The position numbers and the translations under genes were made by a program. The notes beneath the pieces were generated by a model, which saw only the letters and a program-made list of their open reading frames with translations, had not been told where the DNA came from and did no database searches. A stretch of 64,000 bases of DNA, taken from Gnomoniopsis sp. IMI 355080. Lineage: Eukaryota > Ascomycota > Sordariomycetes > Diaporthales > Gnomoniaceae. Below, piece after piece: positions 10,216 to 21,601 of the stretch. How positions within the stretch are numbered: position 1 is the stretch's first letter; the number at the start of each line of letters is the position of its first letter. The stretch spans positions 124,001 through 188,000 of the forward strand of contig JAPEVC010000014.1 in assembly GCA_027946555.1 (NCBI GenBank), written 5' to 3'.

Positions 10216-11080
10216 TGGAATCTACAGCTGACCTCTACTCTGCAAAGTCGGAACTTATTTTCTGTATAATCGCTGCAATTCGTGGATTGGAAGGGAACCA
10301 TCAAGCAAGGTCAGTCAAATGGTGAGACAACTATGGTTCGTCAACCAGGGTCTTGCTTTCAATCATAAGGGGCAATCAAATTGCCTATCAACTCCTGATT
10401 TATATGGTACCTGCGTCCTGATTATTCGATCTCGTCACTTAGGCTATTCTCAGAGCGAAATGCTTGGAAAGAGGGAAGCTTTCGCAAGGGGAACTTACCA
10501 AAGAAACCTTTGTTTCTTGTCCTGTGCTGGTCCGAAATTCTCCTGTGCGAATAAATGAGACAAAAAGTGTTGATTCCAACCAATGACTGATACTACTTCT
10601 CTGGTTCTCCGTGAGTGGCCCAGTACTGACCGTATCTTATAAGCTCAATACCTGCCAACGCCGTAGTGCTCCTGTGTCCTTTTGATGCGCCGCCGTGCCC
10701 GTGACGCCTCGTGTATTGTATAGATGGGGGGGTATGTGCCACGCCATATCAGTCGCTCACTTTGTACATGGCATCCAAGTGTATGCCTGCTCTCTCCTTG
10801 CTTTGCTGAGGCGCGAGACTTGCGCTCCAAAGAGCAACCTTTCCACCTCGGGCCGGAAGAATGCCCTCTTATCGAGGCCGTGCCCCGTCGTCCACCATGT
10901 CATAGTTCCATGCTTCCATCGCGTTATATGGCCATCAGACTTGGCGGGCTGAGAGCCCAGAAGGTCTCATCACTCGCTTTTGACTGGGTGTCTCTCCTCA
11001 AACAAGCCCTCGAGTCCTCACCTCACCCAAGTCCCAATGGCCGGTCGGGAGCTCTCAATGCCCCTCTCAATTAGACGCGC
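10216..11080. other. Intergenic, convergent tail region
   Basis: Lies between the esterase stop and the stop of the small minus-strand gene, so it should hold two 3' ends. I see no gene-like frame and no repeat. Confidence 0.5.
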
Positions 11081-11691
11081 TCAAGACCCATTCTCCTTCT
11101 CCTCATCAAAACTCGCGACGTCCAGCAAGGCCTCCTTCGTAACCTTCATGGCCTCGTCCACCGCGATCTGCGGCAGCGCCAAGCTGGTGGTGGTATTCTG
11201 GTGCAGATTGCTCGCCTCGCCCGGCCCTGGCCCGGGGTTATTGCTGGCACCGTTTGTCTTCTTGCCGCTACCGCCGCTGCTATTGCCGTTGACCTGGACG
11301 GACGATGACGACTCGCCGTTACTGGCACCGTTGGTGGACGAGGATGTGGGCTTCAGCACGGTCTCCTTGCGCACTTCTTCGAGAACCTGCTTCAGCAATT
11401 GTGGGAAGGTGGTGACGTCGCCGGAGCGCAGGAGGGCGAGCGCGCGATTCTGGACTTGTGTGGGCCAATTGGTAGGTTGGGAGTTCAGGGTGTAGAGAAG
11501 GTGTTCTTGGATCCTGTAGGCGGTGATCGGGGTGATTAGCATTCAAAGCTCAGAGGGGCCTCAATCGGGGATTGGAGCGCGTCGAAGAGTCAGATAAGCA
11601 ACGCGGAAGGGAGATAGGTGGGTGCTTACTTCTTGTCATGGCCTTTCGCAATCAGGGCGATATTCAGTTGAGATCGCAAGTCCATGTCCAT
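11081..11691 (-). CDS. Unrecognised small protein, two exons
   Basis: Exons 11691-11630 and 11513-11081 give 164 residues; the 116-base intron has a GTAAGC donor and a CTACAG acceptor and restores a Lys codon in phase. The N-terminal half (about residues 5-70) looks folded and helical, with DLRSQLNIALIAKGHDKK, IQEHLLYTLNSQPTNWP and LLRSGDVTTFPQLLKQVLEEV. The middle (about 78-120) is a Ser/Asn/Gly-rich linker, and a short helix rich in Ala, Lys and Glu closes the protein. No signal peptide or membrane segment is visible. The sequence reads like a conserved fungal protein, but I cannot name a family. The start is fixed by the ATG just before the splice donor. Confidence 0.7.
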
Positions 11692-13010
11692 GGTGGCTGG
11701 TGTGTAACTTGCCGCAGTCCTGGGGATCTTGATTTTATACGGTTTTGGTTGCAGATGAGGTGGGATCTGTGACATAGCTGGCTTGTGGGGGTGATGGGTG
11801 GTGTAAGACGGACGTGTTGGGAGGCAAACACGCCAGCGGGTTGTTGGTGGAAAAGAGGGACGGGCGTCGGGGCAAGAGCTAACAAGACGAAGGAAGCTCC
11901 AAAGAGTTGGTCGTTTTTGGCGTGGGACGGTGCGGAAGGCGCCTGGTGCGACGTTGTGTTAGTGCCGGCAATGCAGCTCAAAACAAACGCACAACTCCAG
12001 CGTTTGCGAGGTGACTGCAAGCAACTTTGTGCAAGTAATTCTCCAGTCCTGTTGCTTCTTGATATGTAGCTAGGAGTAGGTAGCTTCCTGACTGTCTGTT
12101 GGAGGGTGGCGATTCGACTGCAGAGGGTTCAAATCGTTACAGTGTTCTGTCTGGAAGTACGTAGGATGTATAGACTACCACTCGAGCGAGGAAAGAATCT
12201 TGAACAGGTAGCAGCCGTCAAAGTCCCCGCTCGATTCCGGAAGGAAAACTTCCCCTAGGAGAAAGAAAAGCACCAGGCGCGTCATGAATCCCACCTCGAG
12301 CCCCAATTTTTCACGCAGGTTAGGCCAGCTACAGCCGTCAGACAAGGCTGAGGACTGCCCGTTCCTGGCCCCACACCTCGACAGGGATTTGGCATGACAG
12401 CCTCACTATCTGGCTATAGTACACTGTACCTAGGTAGTCACAGTAGTCACTTTCATAATAGACATCAAGCAAGCCTTGTAAGAAGCATTATATTCAATGG
12501 CCTTTTGGTAGCCCTCCCGAGCAGCTGTTACTGTATTGGCAAGCAAATAAGTACCTCGCTCCCTCGGTATGGAATGGAAAACACCGAATCTCAAATTCAA
12601 GCTCCCAGCGTCACCCCCAATATCCGCGCCCGCTCCCAGTCCCCAGGGACAACGTGGAGGACCAAACGCGTCACCCATCTTCATTTCAATTCAAAGCGTA
12701 CAAACATAAGAAGAGAAAAAGGTATATGCCCCAACTGCCGTGGTATAGAGCTTTCATCAAGTCCGAATTTTGGCCATCCTGTGAATTCTCCGATCCCCCA
12801 TGTCCGAGAAACGCCGATCCCTTTATATTATGTCAATGCTGGTGCAATTGTGAATCTGCCATGTACAATGTGTTTGAAAGAAAGTCGTAGATGCTTCGTG
12901 GAAAACCCTCTAGACCAGAATTTTCAAGAATACTAAGGGGTATGTAGCAAAATAAAATTGTGAAAGAAGGTTCAAAATGGGTATCTTTACAGTGTCTAGA
13001 CATTATCCGT
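11692..13010. other. Intergenic between the small gene and tea4
   Basis: It contains the promoter of the 164-residue gene, the tea4 3' region and an exact TACCTAGGTA palindrome at 12427-12436. A plus-strand open frame (12394-12936) exists but is judged to be chance. Confidence 0.5.
12427..12436. repeat. TACCTAGGTA palindrome (exact copy 2)
   Basis: Second exact copy of the 10-bp palindrome, in the region downstream of tea4. Confidence 0.9.
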
Positions 13011-16000
13011 CTAGACAGTGCCTCGTAGCCGCTGCTTCCTTGCCAGCCAGTCACCAAGCATATTATCAAGTTGCTGTTTGGGAGCATTAGCCTTCCTGTT
13101 TGTCTGACCTGAACATGGGTCAATACTTACAGTCGTAATCTCTGCTAACTTGGCATTCTGTTCTTTAAACAGAGTACCAGCAACCGGATGGTCCGACCCC
13201 ACCGGTTCGACCTCATTCTTGTCGTAGACCACCACGAGCAAGTCGCGAATATCAGCTCCCGAGTCAAAGAACGCTCGCAAGCTCGTGTCGTTCCAGTTCG
13301 AGACGGTCGTAGTCGAGGTCGAAGTAGTGATTGAGTCCTGGTTGCGGTGTGCTCCAGCAGCCTCCTCTCGATCGATGAGCTCAGGAGATGGCGAAGACAC
13401 GGGCGATGAGTGTTCTTCTTGGCTCGAGTTATCCCCTGTGAGAGGAGGAGGTTGACTTTCGGACGGAGTGATCGGTGACACCTCAATCGGTGACTCCGAC
13501 AGTCGGCCCAGCTTTTGTTTCGTTTCACCAGGTTTCTCCGCGGTGATCGTCCTTTCGGAGTCGTTGGACACCAAGCTGACGTAGCTATCGGGAAATGTAC
13601 CAGGCAATACTGGCCTCTGTGGCTTCTGCTGACCTGGCTGACCTGGCTGCGACTCCGCATCGAGCTTCGGCTCCGACGGCGGTTGTTGCTCTGCAGCCGG
13701 CTGTGCCAAAGCCCTGTCACTCGAAGCAGTCTTAGTAATGGCCAATTCGTGCAAATCCTCCTCTGTGTCAGAATCTTCAATTTGCATGCGTGACTTTGCC
13801 GGCTTGGGCTTGACAGCCTTAACGGGCTTGCTGGGCTTGTTATCGTCCACACTTTGCGACCGTGTCCGTACTTGAGCCGCAGCAGTCGCCTTGGTGTCAT
13901 CAACGGAGGCTGATCGTCCCGCTGTGACAGGTTGCGCCTTCTCCTGCTCACCCTCGTCGTCATCTTCGAAAAGGTCGGCATCCGGATCGACAACGCGCAT
14001 CGACGCAGGTGGCACGCTGGAGGTATCCTTCAAGAACGCAGATAAATCCATACCGTTGCCGGTCTCTCTTGGAACACCTCCAACCTTCCTCGCGAGAGAT
14101 GGCTCCACACGTGGTTGCTGCTTTGTGAGCTTGCTTGTAGCACGCTGTGGTGTGCCAGGGCTCGATTCTGGGCTGACATCCTCTGAAGGCCTCTCCATTG
14201 AGTCTTTTCCCATGTCAACGGAGCGTTTTGCTTGGAGGTCATCCTCCTCGTCTCGTTGCTTCTTGTCTTTGCGCGAGAAGAGGCCTCGGAAGCCGCCCTT
14301 TTTGTCCTTCTCCTTCTTATCCTTACCCTTCTTCTTGTCCTCTTTGAGCTCCTTTTCCAATTTATCGAAACTCGGCCGCTTGATAATGCCCTTGTCGATG
14401 GAATCGGTCGATTCCCTTACTGTACCATCGTCTCGTAACAGATTCGGTGTGAGGGTAATCTTCTTGGTCTCGACTGTATCGTCCTTGAAGAAAGAGTCCC
14501 GCACCGTGCCGTCAGCTCTTTTCTTCGGCCCTTCCACACCATTCGTCTCAAAAATCTCTTCACTCGTTCGGGAGGCCTTGTTCGATGCTTCGTCTTTCGT
14601 GTCCGATTTCGCAGGATCAACGACCTGCACGGTCTTCTGTTGGCCCCTCGGTTTGAGTGGCGCAACCTTGGCTGCCTCATCGTCGTTCGCGACGTCACCG
14701 TTGGTCTGGCTGGCACCTGCTGAGGCCTGTTGTTGCGACTGCTGCTGCTGCTGCTGGGCCTGTGACTGCTGTTGTTGAGCGAATGGATTATTCGTTTCGT
14801 CCTCCTCGTCTGAGGTGTCGTAATCGTAGTCTGAGTAGTCCACAAACGTGGGTGCCGCAAACGACACATTCTTGGTTTTCCTCCTCCGCATGGCCGTCTT
14901 GATCGAGGTCTTGGCCTTATCAGCTTGATCGCCAAGCATCGTCGCCGAAAGCTACACAAGTCAGTTGTCCGTCCCTGAATGGCTACCCGAGGAAAACATA
15001 CGTCGATATTTCGGTGTTTGTTCAGTCGAGCGAGTCTTTCTGTGGGCGTTTCAATGTGCTCGGCCGGCAAGTAACCTGGTTGATGATAAGCAGGCATATC
15101 TCGGAAGTGACTGTGGATGAGATTTTTCTTACCTATACTACTGTCCTTGACAACACGAACAAGCCACCAGTAGCTATTGCTGTCATCAAGTAGCACCATT
15201 GCATCGCCTTTAGTCGCGTTCGCTTGACCTTCAACGGTGGCTATGAAGGTATGTAGGGCGTAGACAAGTTCGAAGTCGATGTCCTCTGTATCGTGTAAGC
15301 ACTCGCCTCCCCAACCCGAGTCGACGAACCTGGAATCGGAAATGGTAGACTGAAGGAAAAGGTCATCATCATCTTCGTCGGTGGATCCCTCATATGGAAA
15401 TATCAAGCCGTCGTCCTTGTCCATGTCGTCTTCCAGGAGGCTGATGAACTCGTTGCTGTCCGTGAAGGCCTCACTCCGGATTTGCTGCCCCGGAATGAGG
15501 ATTTCACTTATTCCAACAGTCGTCGCCCTTACTGCCGTGTCTGTCCCTTGATCTAATACACTGCAGCAGTGGTCCTGAATGCCTTCTCTTATTTGTTCGC
15601 CTTGATCAACCGCAAATTCCAGACTCTGCCTTGTTCCCTGATTGCCTGGCTGGTCTTCGAAATCCTCGGGAATGGCACCGGGAAGATGATGATGACGAAA
15701 GGGACTCTCCGCAACACTCCTAGAGGTCTGCTGGTGAAAAGTATGCTGTAGGGGTAAGTAGACAGGCAGGTCGAGGTATGGAGAGCTAGACCTCGCCTCG
15801 CTGAAGCATAGGGACACCGGAGAACTACCCGGCGATGCATCTTGCTGCACAATGTCGGAGGACGGCAATGGACGAAAAGACCCACCATCATCAATCGAGG
15901 GCGAACTCGATATCTTGTCCATCATGTCATCATCCAGATCACTTTCCTCCCCATCCATATCGCCGTCGTCGGCAATGTCCAGACCACCATTTTGCGCGAC

Positions 16001-16674
16001 AGCCAAATTGTCCTGCTGGGCACGTGCCGCCATTTTGTCGTCGCCCGAGCCGTTGGCGTAGCCGTTCCGCGGCTGACCGGACAGGGAGTCGGTGATGCTG
16101 GCGGCGAGGTCCTCGGCGTGTTGGTGTATGTCGCCGGATTCAGCGCCGCCGTTTGTCCAGGAGACACGGGGACTCCTCAACTCCTCCTGCGCTGTTTCTT
16201 CGGCAACTTCTCGCAGAGTCTCGGCTTGATGTGGCGCGACGGCGCTGGTGCCGGCTGCGGCAGCTGTTTTATTTGTTTGCAAGGGGCTTGGCCGAGGATG
16301 GTTCTGAGCAGAAGGAGCGCCGTGATCTTGCAGATCAATGGTGTCTGTGAGTCCAAGATAGGATTGTCAGCGGAGGTTGGGGACGCAGGTGGCGCGACAA
16401 CGAGGCTCAGGAGGCAGGGCCCGGTTGCATGGCCGGGAAGGGCACGAAGCGGGACTGTGGGCCACGAGAAAAGTAGACTTCCAACACAGACGCGCAAAGC
16501 CTCGGAAGACAGGTAGCGAGAGAGTCATGTACTGTTGGTCCGGGGATTTGTGGCAGCAGGGGGAGGCTTGGTAGCGAAAGGCTGAGCTGAATTGGGCGGG
16601 AGGGCGTACTGTAGGAAGCAGGAGCGGGAGGAAAAGGAATACATACCAGCACGAATCATTCCAGGTCTCGCCAT
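13011..16674 (-). CDS. tea4: SH3-domain cell-polarity factor Tea4/Bud14
   Basis: Five exons (16674-16647, 16344-15133, 15075-15002, 14951-13131, 13073-13011) give 1065 residues. The first exon is 28 bases (MARPGMIRA plus one base). The SH3 domain is at about 368-425 (ELVYALHTF, DDSNSYWWLVRV, GYLPAEHIETP), split by an intron before GYLP. Just after it, KNVSF (465-469) fits the RVxF motif by which Tea4/Bud14 proteins recruit type-1 phosphatase. Then come an acidic YDYDTSDEED stretch, a poly-Gln tract (about 480-505), a long disordered Lys/Ser/Pro region and a conserved C-terminal LDNMLGDWLARKQ. In yeasts the protein sits at cell tips, linking Tea1 on microtubule ends to formins. Two introns (15132-15076 and 13130-13074) are both 57 bases with no in-frame stop, so retention would not break the frame. 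Confidence 0.93.
14716..14782 (-). repeat. CAG/CAA tract coding for poly-Gln in tea4
   Basis: The reverse strand carries CAG and CAA repeats giving a Gln-rich stretch interrupted by Ser and Ala, within the disordered part of Tea4. Confidence 0.8.
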
Positions 16675-19600
16675 GTTGGGCTTGGCAACTGTATGCAACT
16701 GAGAGCGATAGCATCAATTGATTAACAGCAGGGCCCCAGCTTATTGGAGAGGTGGTGATAGCAAATGCCGGGTTATGTTGCGATGGAGGTCAAAGTGTTG
16801 CTCTTCCGCAATGCCGTACCAAGGGAAATTTGTCGCGAGGGCCAAAAAGTGACACACGGCCTGAGTGGATGGATCTCGATTGCTTGCTGGCGAGTTTGGG
16901 CGAATCTCTGTCTCTGGAGGGCCAAAAGTACCAAAAGTAGAAGCCGAGCCGTAGATGAAGGGATGCTGCAGAGCAAGAGTCTGACCAAGACAGTGGCGGC
17001 GCACGATATTAAGGCCAAGAGGCTGGCTCGGGCACAGATTCTCAGATTTAGGGGGTGGTCGAATTGAATTGTACGACTTTGTGGTGAACTGGGAAGAAGG
17101 GTGGTGTTGGTTTCGGATATCGAAGACAGGACGGTCCTACGGCACCTCACGCTTTCCCCCTGCGGTTAGACCCAAACTTGGCTCTGGATTGGGGATGGGC
17201 AAACGTGCGTGGCACGAAACTGAATTACTTGGCTGCCAGAACCAAACTTCAAACATGAGCGTGCAGATGCCGAATGCTGTCCCAGCCTGGAACGCGTGCA
17301 GTGCAGCGTGATGAAATGAAGAAGTTGGGTGGGTTTTCGTGGTGACTCCCCTTGCCTCCCTGGGCACCTTAGGTCCTTAGGTATTAACGGGTCCTGTTCC
17401 TGATGGGGCCAACGTCAGCGCAAAAGATGACGCCTTTCTTTTCTTGGGATCCAGAAACCTTGAAGTCGGAAGTTGAGAGTGGATAAGCGAAGTGGGCTTG
17501 TGTGGGGCCGGCCGTGCTGCAGGGGAAATGCAACATTTCACAGAACCTGACTGATAAAACACATAGTAAGGGCAACATCGAACCCACGACAATTCATACA
17601 TGGTAATTTTGTGTGTTTTCATGCGACAAGCTGGCAAAGGAAATGTCACACACATGGCGGTTGACTGTAGGACAAGAATATCTTACACCGCCTAGACTGA
17701 TGGAAGTCCAGGAAGCACCGCAAACAAGTGATCTATCTGATATGAATCTTAGGTACCTAGGTTGGCATGTAGGTACCTTAGTAGAGATGATGTGGGGTAG
17801 GCACAGAAGAGAGAGCGGGAAAACAGAAGCAGGAAAAAACAGCCTACAGGATACTACTCTCGTTTGTGAGGCCTCGCGGTGCCTTTTCCTCGGAGACAAT
17901 CAGCTGCCTGATCCATCTACAGGTCCTGCACATCTATAGCAAAATTGCCAATTTGGAGCTGTATGCCAGTCTGGAATACTGTATACGATGGGCCTTGATC
18001 TGTGGAGCCAAACCCCGGCAATGATTGTTGTGCTTCCGGAGGGCCCTCTGTCGACTCGATCGACTCGAAACGTATTCAATCAAAATAATTTACCCAGGTA
18101 CGGAGTACACATTATTGCTTATCCGGTGGGGCCTGCACGACCCCGCAAGATCAAAAAAGATCAGAAAGATCAGGGGTCCACTCCTGCCTGTCAACCTTCG
18201 CTTCTCCCACCACTGGATGCATCTTCTCTTTCACCCCTGGAGCCGACCTGACAAAGTGCACTACCTTCATGTGGTGTTGAGGCCCTGCAGGTACGGCATG
18301 GAGTTCCACGATGCTGCAGCACACACCTAGAAAACTCTACATGGGATAATGAGCTTCCTGCCAGTCTAGAATAAGGACCAACCTGGCGAAGCCGCCTGCA
18401 TGCAGCGAATACTAGTCGGTCACGCCGTCTGTCCCTCTATCTTAGGGTAGTCTATCAGTCTAAGCAAGTATAGTCCAATCTGAGCAATGCCCGCGTCCGG
18501 CCAAGTCTAAAGATCTTAGTAGCTCCAGTTAGAACAGAGTGCCACGATCTTTCTCGCGCAGGTCTTCTGGCGTTGTATCGCTCACCTACCTGGGTCGGTA
18601 GTGAAAACCCCGACCCAACGCTTTGGTACGCTAAAAGCAAGCCCACTCGCTACCATTCGTTCCAGGCCCTCTTGGTGACAGGAGTAGCTCCGATACTTCA
18701 TGAGTGAGAGGGTCTCACCGGATCGAGGATCACAAATCTGTGTAGCAAACATGTTGCGCCCCTCCCGGAGAGTCCACGTGCTCTGTTCTGGCAGACCACT
18801 GAGAGAAACCCGGACGCAGGGTCAAATCAGAGCTAATCAGCGGCAGATCATATTCCTTATTAGCTCTGCGATAGATCAGAAATGCTACCTAGGTCAGCTC
18901 CAGAATAGTCGCTTATGAAATTGTCCGTTATGGCCGCTTTGTATGCATACTGTGGTGATGATCGTCTATGCGGTCGTCGCCTGCAAGATGCGTGCCTTTT
19001 TCTTTTAAATCCGTGTTTCCAGTTGGGCGTCTCTCAACATGCGGCAGATATCGCACCCCACTATTCCAGTACCAACCTCAAAGTCTGGTACATCTCTTCG
19101 AAACCCCCGAGCAGCGATGGCAATGACTTGCTCCCCAAGTCCTCACGAGGGCCGTCAGGTAGCTCGCCAGCTCAATCTCGCGCCACGCCATTCTGACACC
19201 GTCCTTTCAAACTTCAACATGGGAGGTTTGCCCTTTCACGAGGAGACGCAGATCTCGGTTTCGTGTGTACTACACACATCGCCACATGTCACCCTATGGC
19301 CTCCCTTTAGACTTCATTCGGTAGAAGAGACCGTCCACGCTCCCGCTCAATGGTATTCTATTGCCATGACTTCCTGGGTTAGCAACAGTACAGCCACCTG
19401 GCGACTTGTTGCACGTGGGCATGAGGTCTATTTAGGCACAAATGTCTTGTTTGAAACTGACCAATCGAGAAGTACGTGATTAGCCCGAGACTTCTGCCAG
19501 TACCATGTCCCAAGTAATCTGTAGGTCAGATTACGGTGCGCGTTCTGGAACGCTGTACCATATACAATCGTACTGCACTATATGCAGAGCCTCCGGCGCC

Positions 19601-20681
19601 CTACCCGGGAGCAATGGGAGCTCTTTCCTAGCTGTGTCATTTACGAGCAGCATGTTATCCTGTTTGGCCTCGCAGCCCACGCAGATGATCCTGTCATGAG
19701 CCTCCCGCCTAACAGGGGCTCATCGAACGAGACTCATCCAGTCTTCATCGCGAGGTGTCGTCATGCTCACCAAAATGTGGTGTGACGGCATGGACCAGCC
19801 TTCAGCCGCTGACCGCTCAAAGCTCCGTGTGGCAGGTAAATTCCACTCTCGTGATCATAGGTCCAGCCTCTCTTCAGGATATACTTGTATCAACATCGTG
19901 TATGAAGCGAGGTCCAGGACCGCAAGACCCATTTCATCCCTTTCATAAGAAGTCACTTGACCAGCGGCTTGGCAAGAATGTCTATAGATGCTGATGGGCA
20001 TCAAAAGAAGTGTGGGCGTGCTTGAAACAAATATATGACAGACAGGAAGACTTTGCACAATTCAAACGGGTGAACGTACTGGAGGCCACCCTAGCTGCAC
20101 TGCTCACCAATATACCTGCCTTTAAGGTCCGAAGGGGGACCTTCGTAACTGTCGCGGTGTACGGTTGCCAGCTTTTCAGTGGTGCCAAATCATGGAGACA
20201 CACTTTTGTCCGTGGCTGGCGGGGCGTAGAGCGCCTGGCAGCAGAAAAGAGAGACGAGAAGAGGCGCCCCTTGCCCTGACACCTAAAGTCAGCGAATCAA
20301 CAAGCCGTGGTCGAGGCGAAGGTGCCGTCTGTGAGGTTGGTCGGCCCTCCAGACAGAATACTAGAGGTTTCAGCTCCATCGTGTACTCGGATATGCTCAG
20401 AATTGGTCCGTTCCAAGGAGACGTATGACCAAGTGACGCTAGCTCGACGCAGCGATCAGTGAAGAGTGGTGTCAAACTTCAAGGCTACGGAGTCGCACAG
20501 CTTGAGGAATAACCTCACCGCCTACGAGTGTCCACTTGGACGGATCCGAGGATCGAAGAGGTGCGCGTAGGCTTGCAGTCAGATCGCTTGTAACTGCATC
20601 TGAAGTCACGCTTCACAACCAATAAATGCCTCGTCGTCCCCCGTCAACCGTCGTGCATCGCGTAGGGACGCTTGCTGTAAC

Positions 20682-20691
20682 TACCTAGGTA
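20682..20691. repeat. TACCTAGGTA palindrome (exact copy 3)
   Basis: Third exact copy, in the gene-poor stretch between tea4 and palH. Confidence 0.9.
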
Positions 20692-21591
20692 TTCAGGTCA
20701 GATCGCGATTGTACTATATTTGTACATGACGGAACTACCTACCACTATCGCACTGCGACCCTCAGCTGTATTATTCTAGTCGTCGATGGTTCACTGCTTC
20801 AAAGCCGCAGAGAGGAGGCATACCATCGTCAAGATAGCTTTGTATCGAGAAGACTGGTTCCCGGTGTTCTTTGTAAGTCTTTCACATGGAATTCCTATAG
20901 CCATACTCAATTATGACTCTACAGAGAATTGTGCAGCTCGGGTGCCTGAACTTGGCCTTGTCATCAATCCATGGATAAAATGAATTGCATACTCAATGAT
21001 CTCTTTCATAATCAGTCTCGAATTCGTCATTTTTAAAAGCAAAGTATCAAAGCGTTCCCTGACCTCTGACAGACGCAGTCGTTGTCGTATCGTCCTATCT
21101 TCGAGCTGTTGTTGTGTTACAGATAACCTTCGCCGATGGAGGCTTTCATGATCGAGGGGGAATCGGTGTACTTTGTGATGATGCATTGCAACTACTGAGA
21201 TATCACACCAGCCCGCGTATTGCCGCGCCGTCGAAAGGGCTTGAAAAGGGTCAGAGGAATATGCTTGTTAGCTTTCGACAAAACTTGTTTTGCTGGCGGC
21301 CGGACGGAGTTGAGAGGAACAGACGCAACACGGGCTTTTAGCTTTTTCGCGTTACGTACGTGTCATGTCAACGGCGTCCTCCGGGATTTAAGCTTCCAGC
21401 ACGGTGCACATGATGTTTTCTCCTCTACCAAACCCCATACAAAAGTCGCTCTCTAGGTGGCGGGCGACGGATATTTCGGAAGGATCCTCAAAGCCGGTCC
21501 AAAGAAAGACAGGGTCGGAACGAATACGATACCGGGCAGTCCGAACGCCGCTTCGTCGTCAAAGACGAAGCGTGCTGATGAGGGAGACTCA

Positions 21592-21601
21592 TACCTAGGT
21601 A
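21592..21601. repeat. TACCTAGGTA palindrome (exact copy 4)
   Basis: Fourth exact copy, about 0.9 kb from copy 3 in the same gene-poor stretch. Confidence 0.9.

Noticed and set aside
12120..12140. GGTTCAAATC, similar to a tRNA T-loop
   Set aside because: No acceptor stem, D-arm or anticodon arm could be placed around it.
12394..12936. 180-codon plus-strand open frame downstream of tea4, with a zinc-finger-like pattern PCTMCLKESRRC near its end
   Set aside because: It lies in the tea4 3' region, the first 60 codons look random, only one half of a Cys pattern is present, and no splice partners were found.
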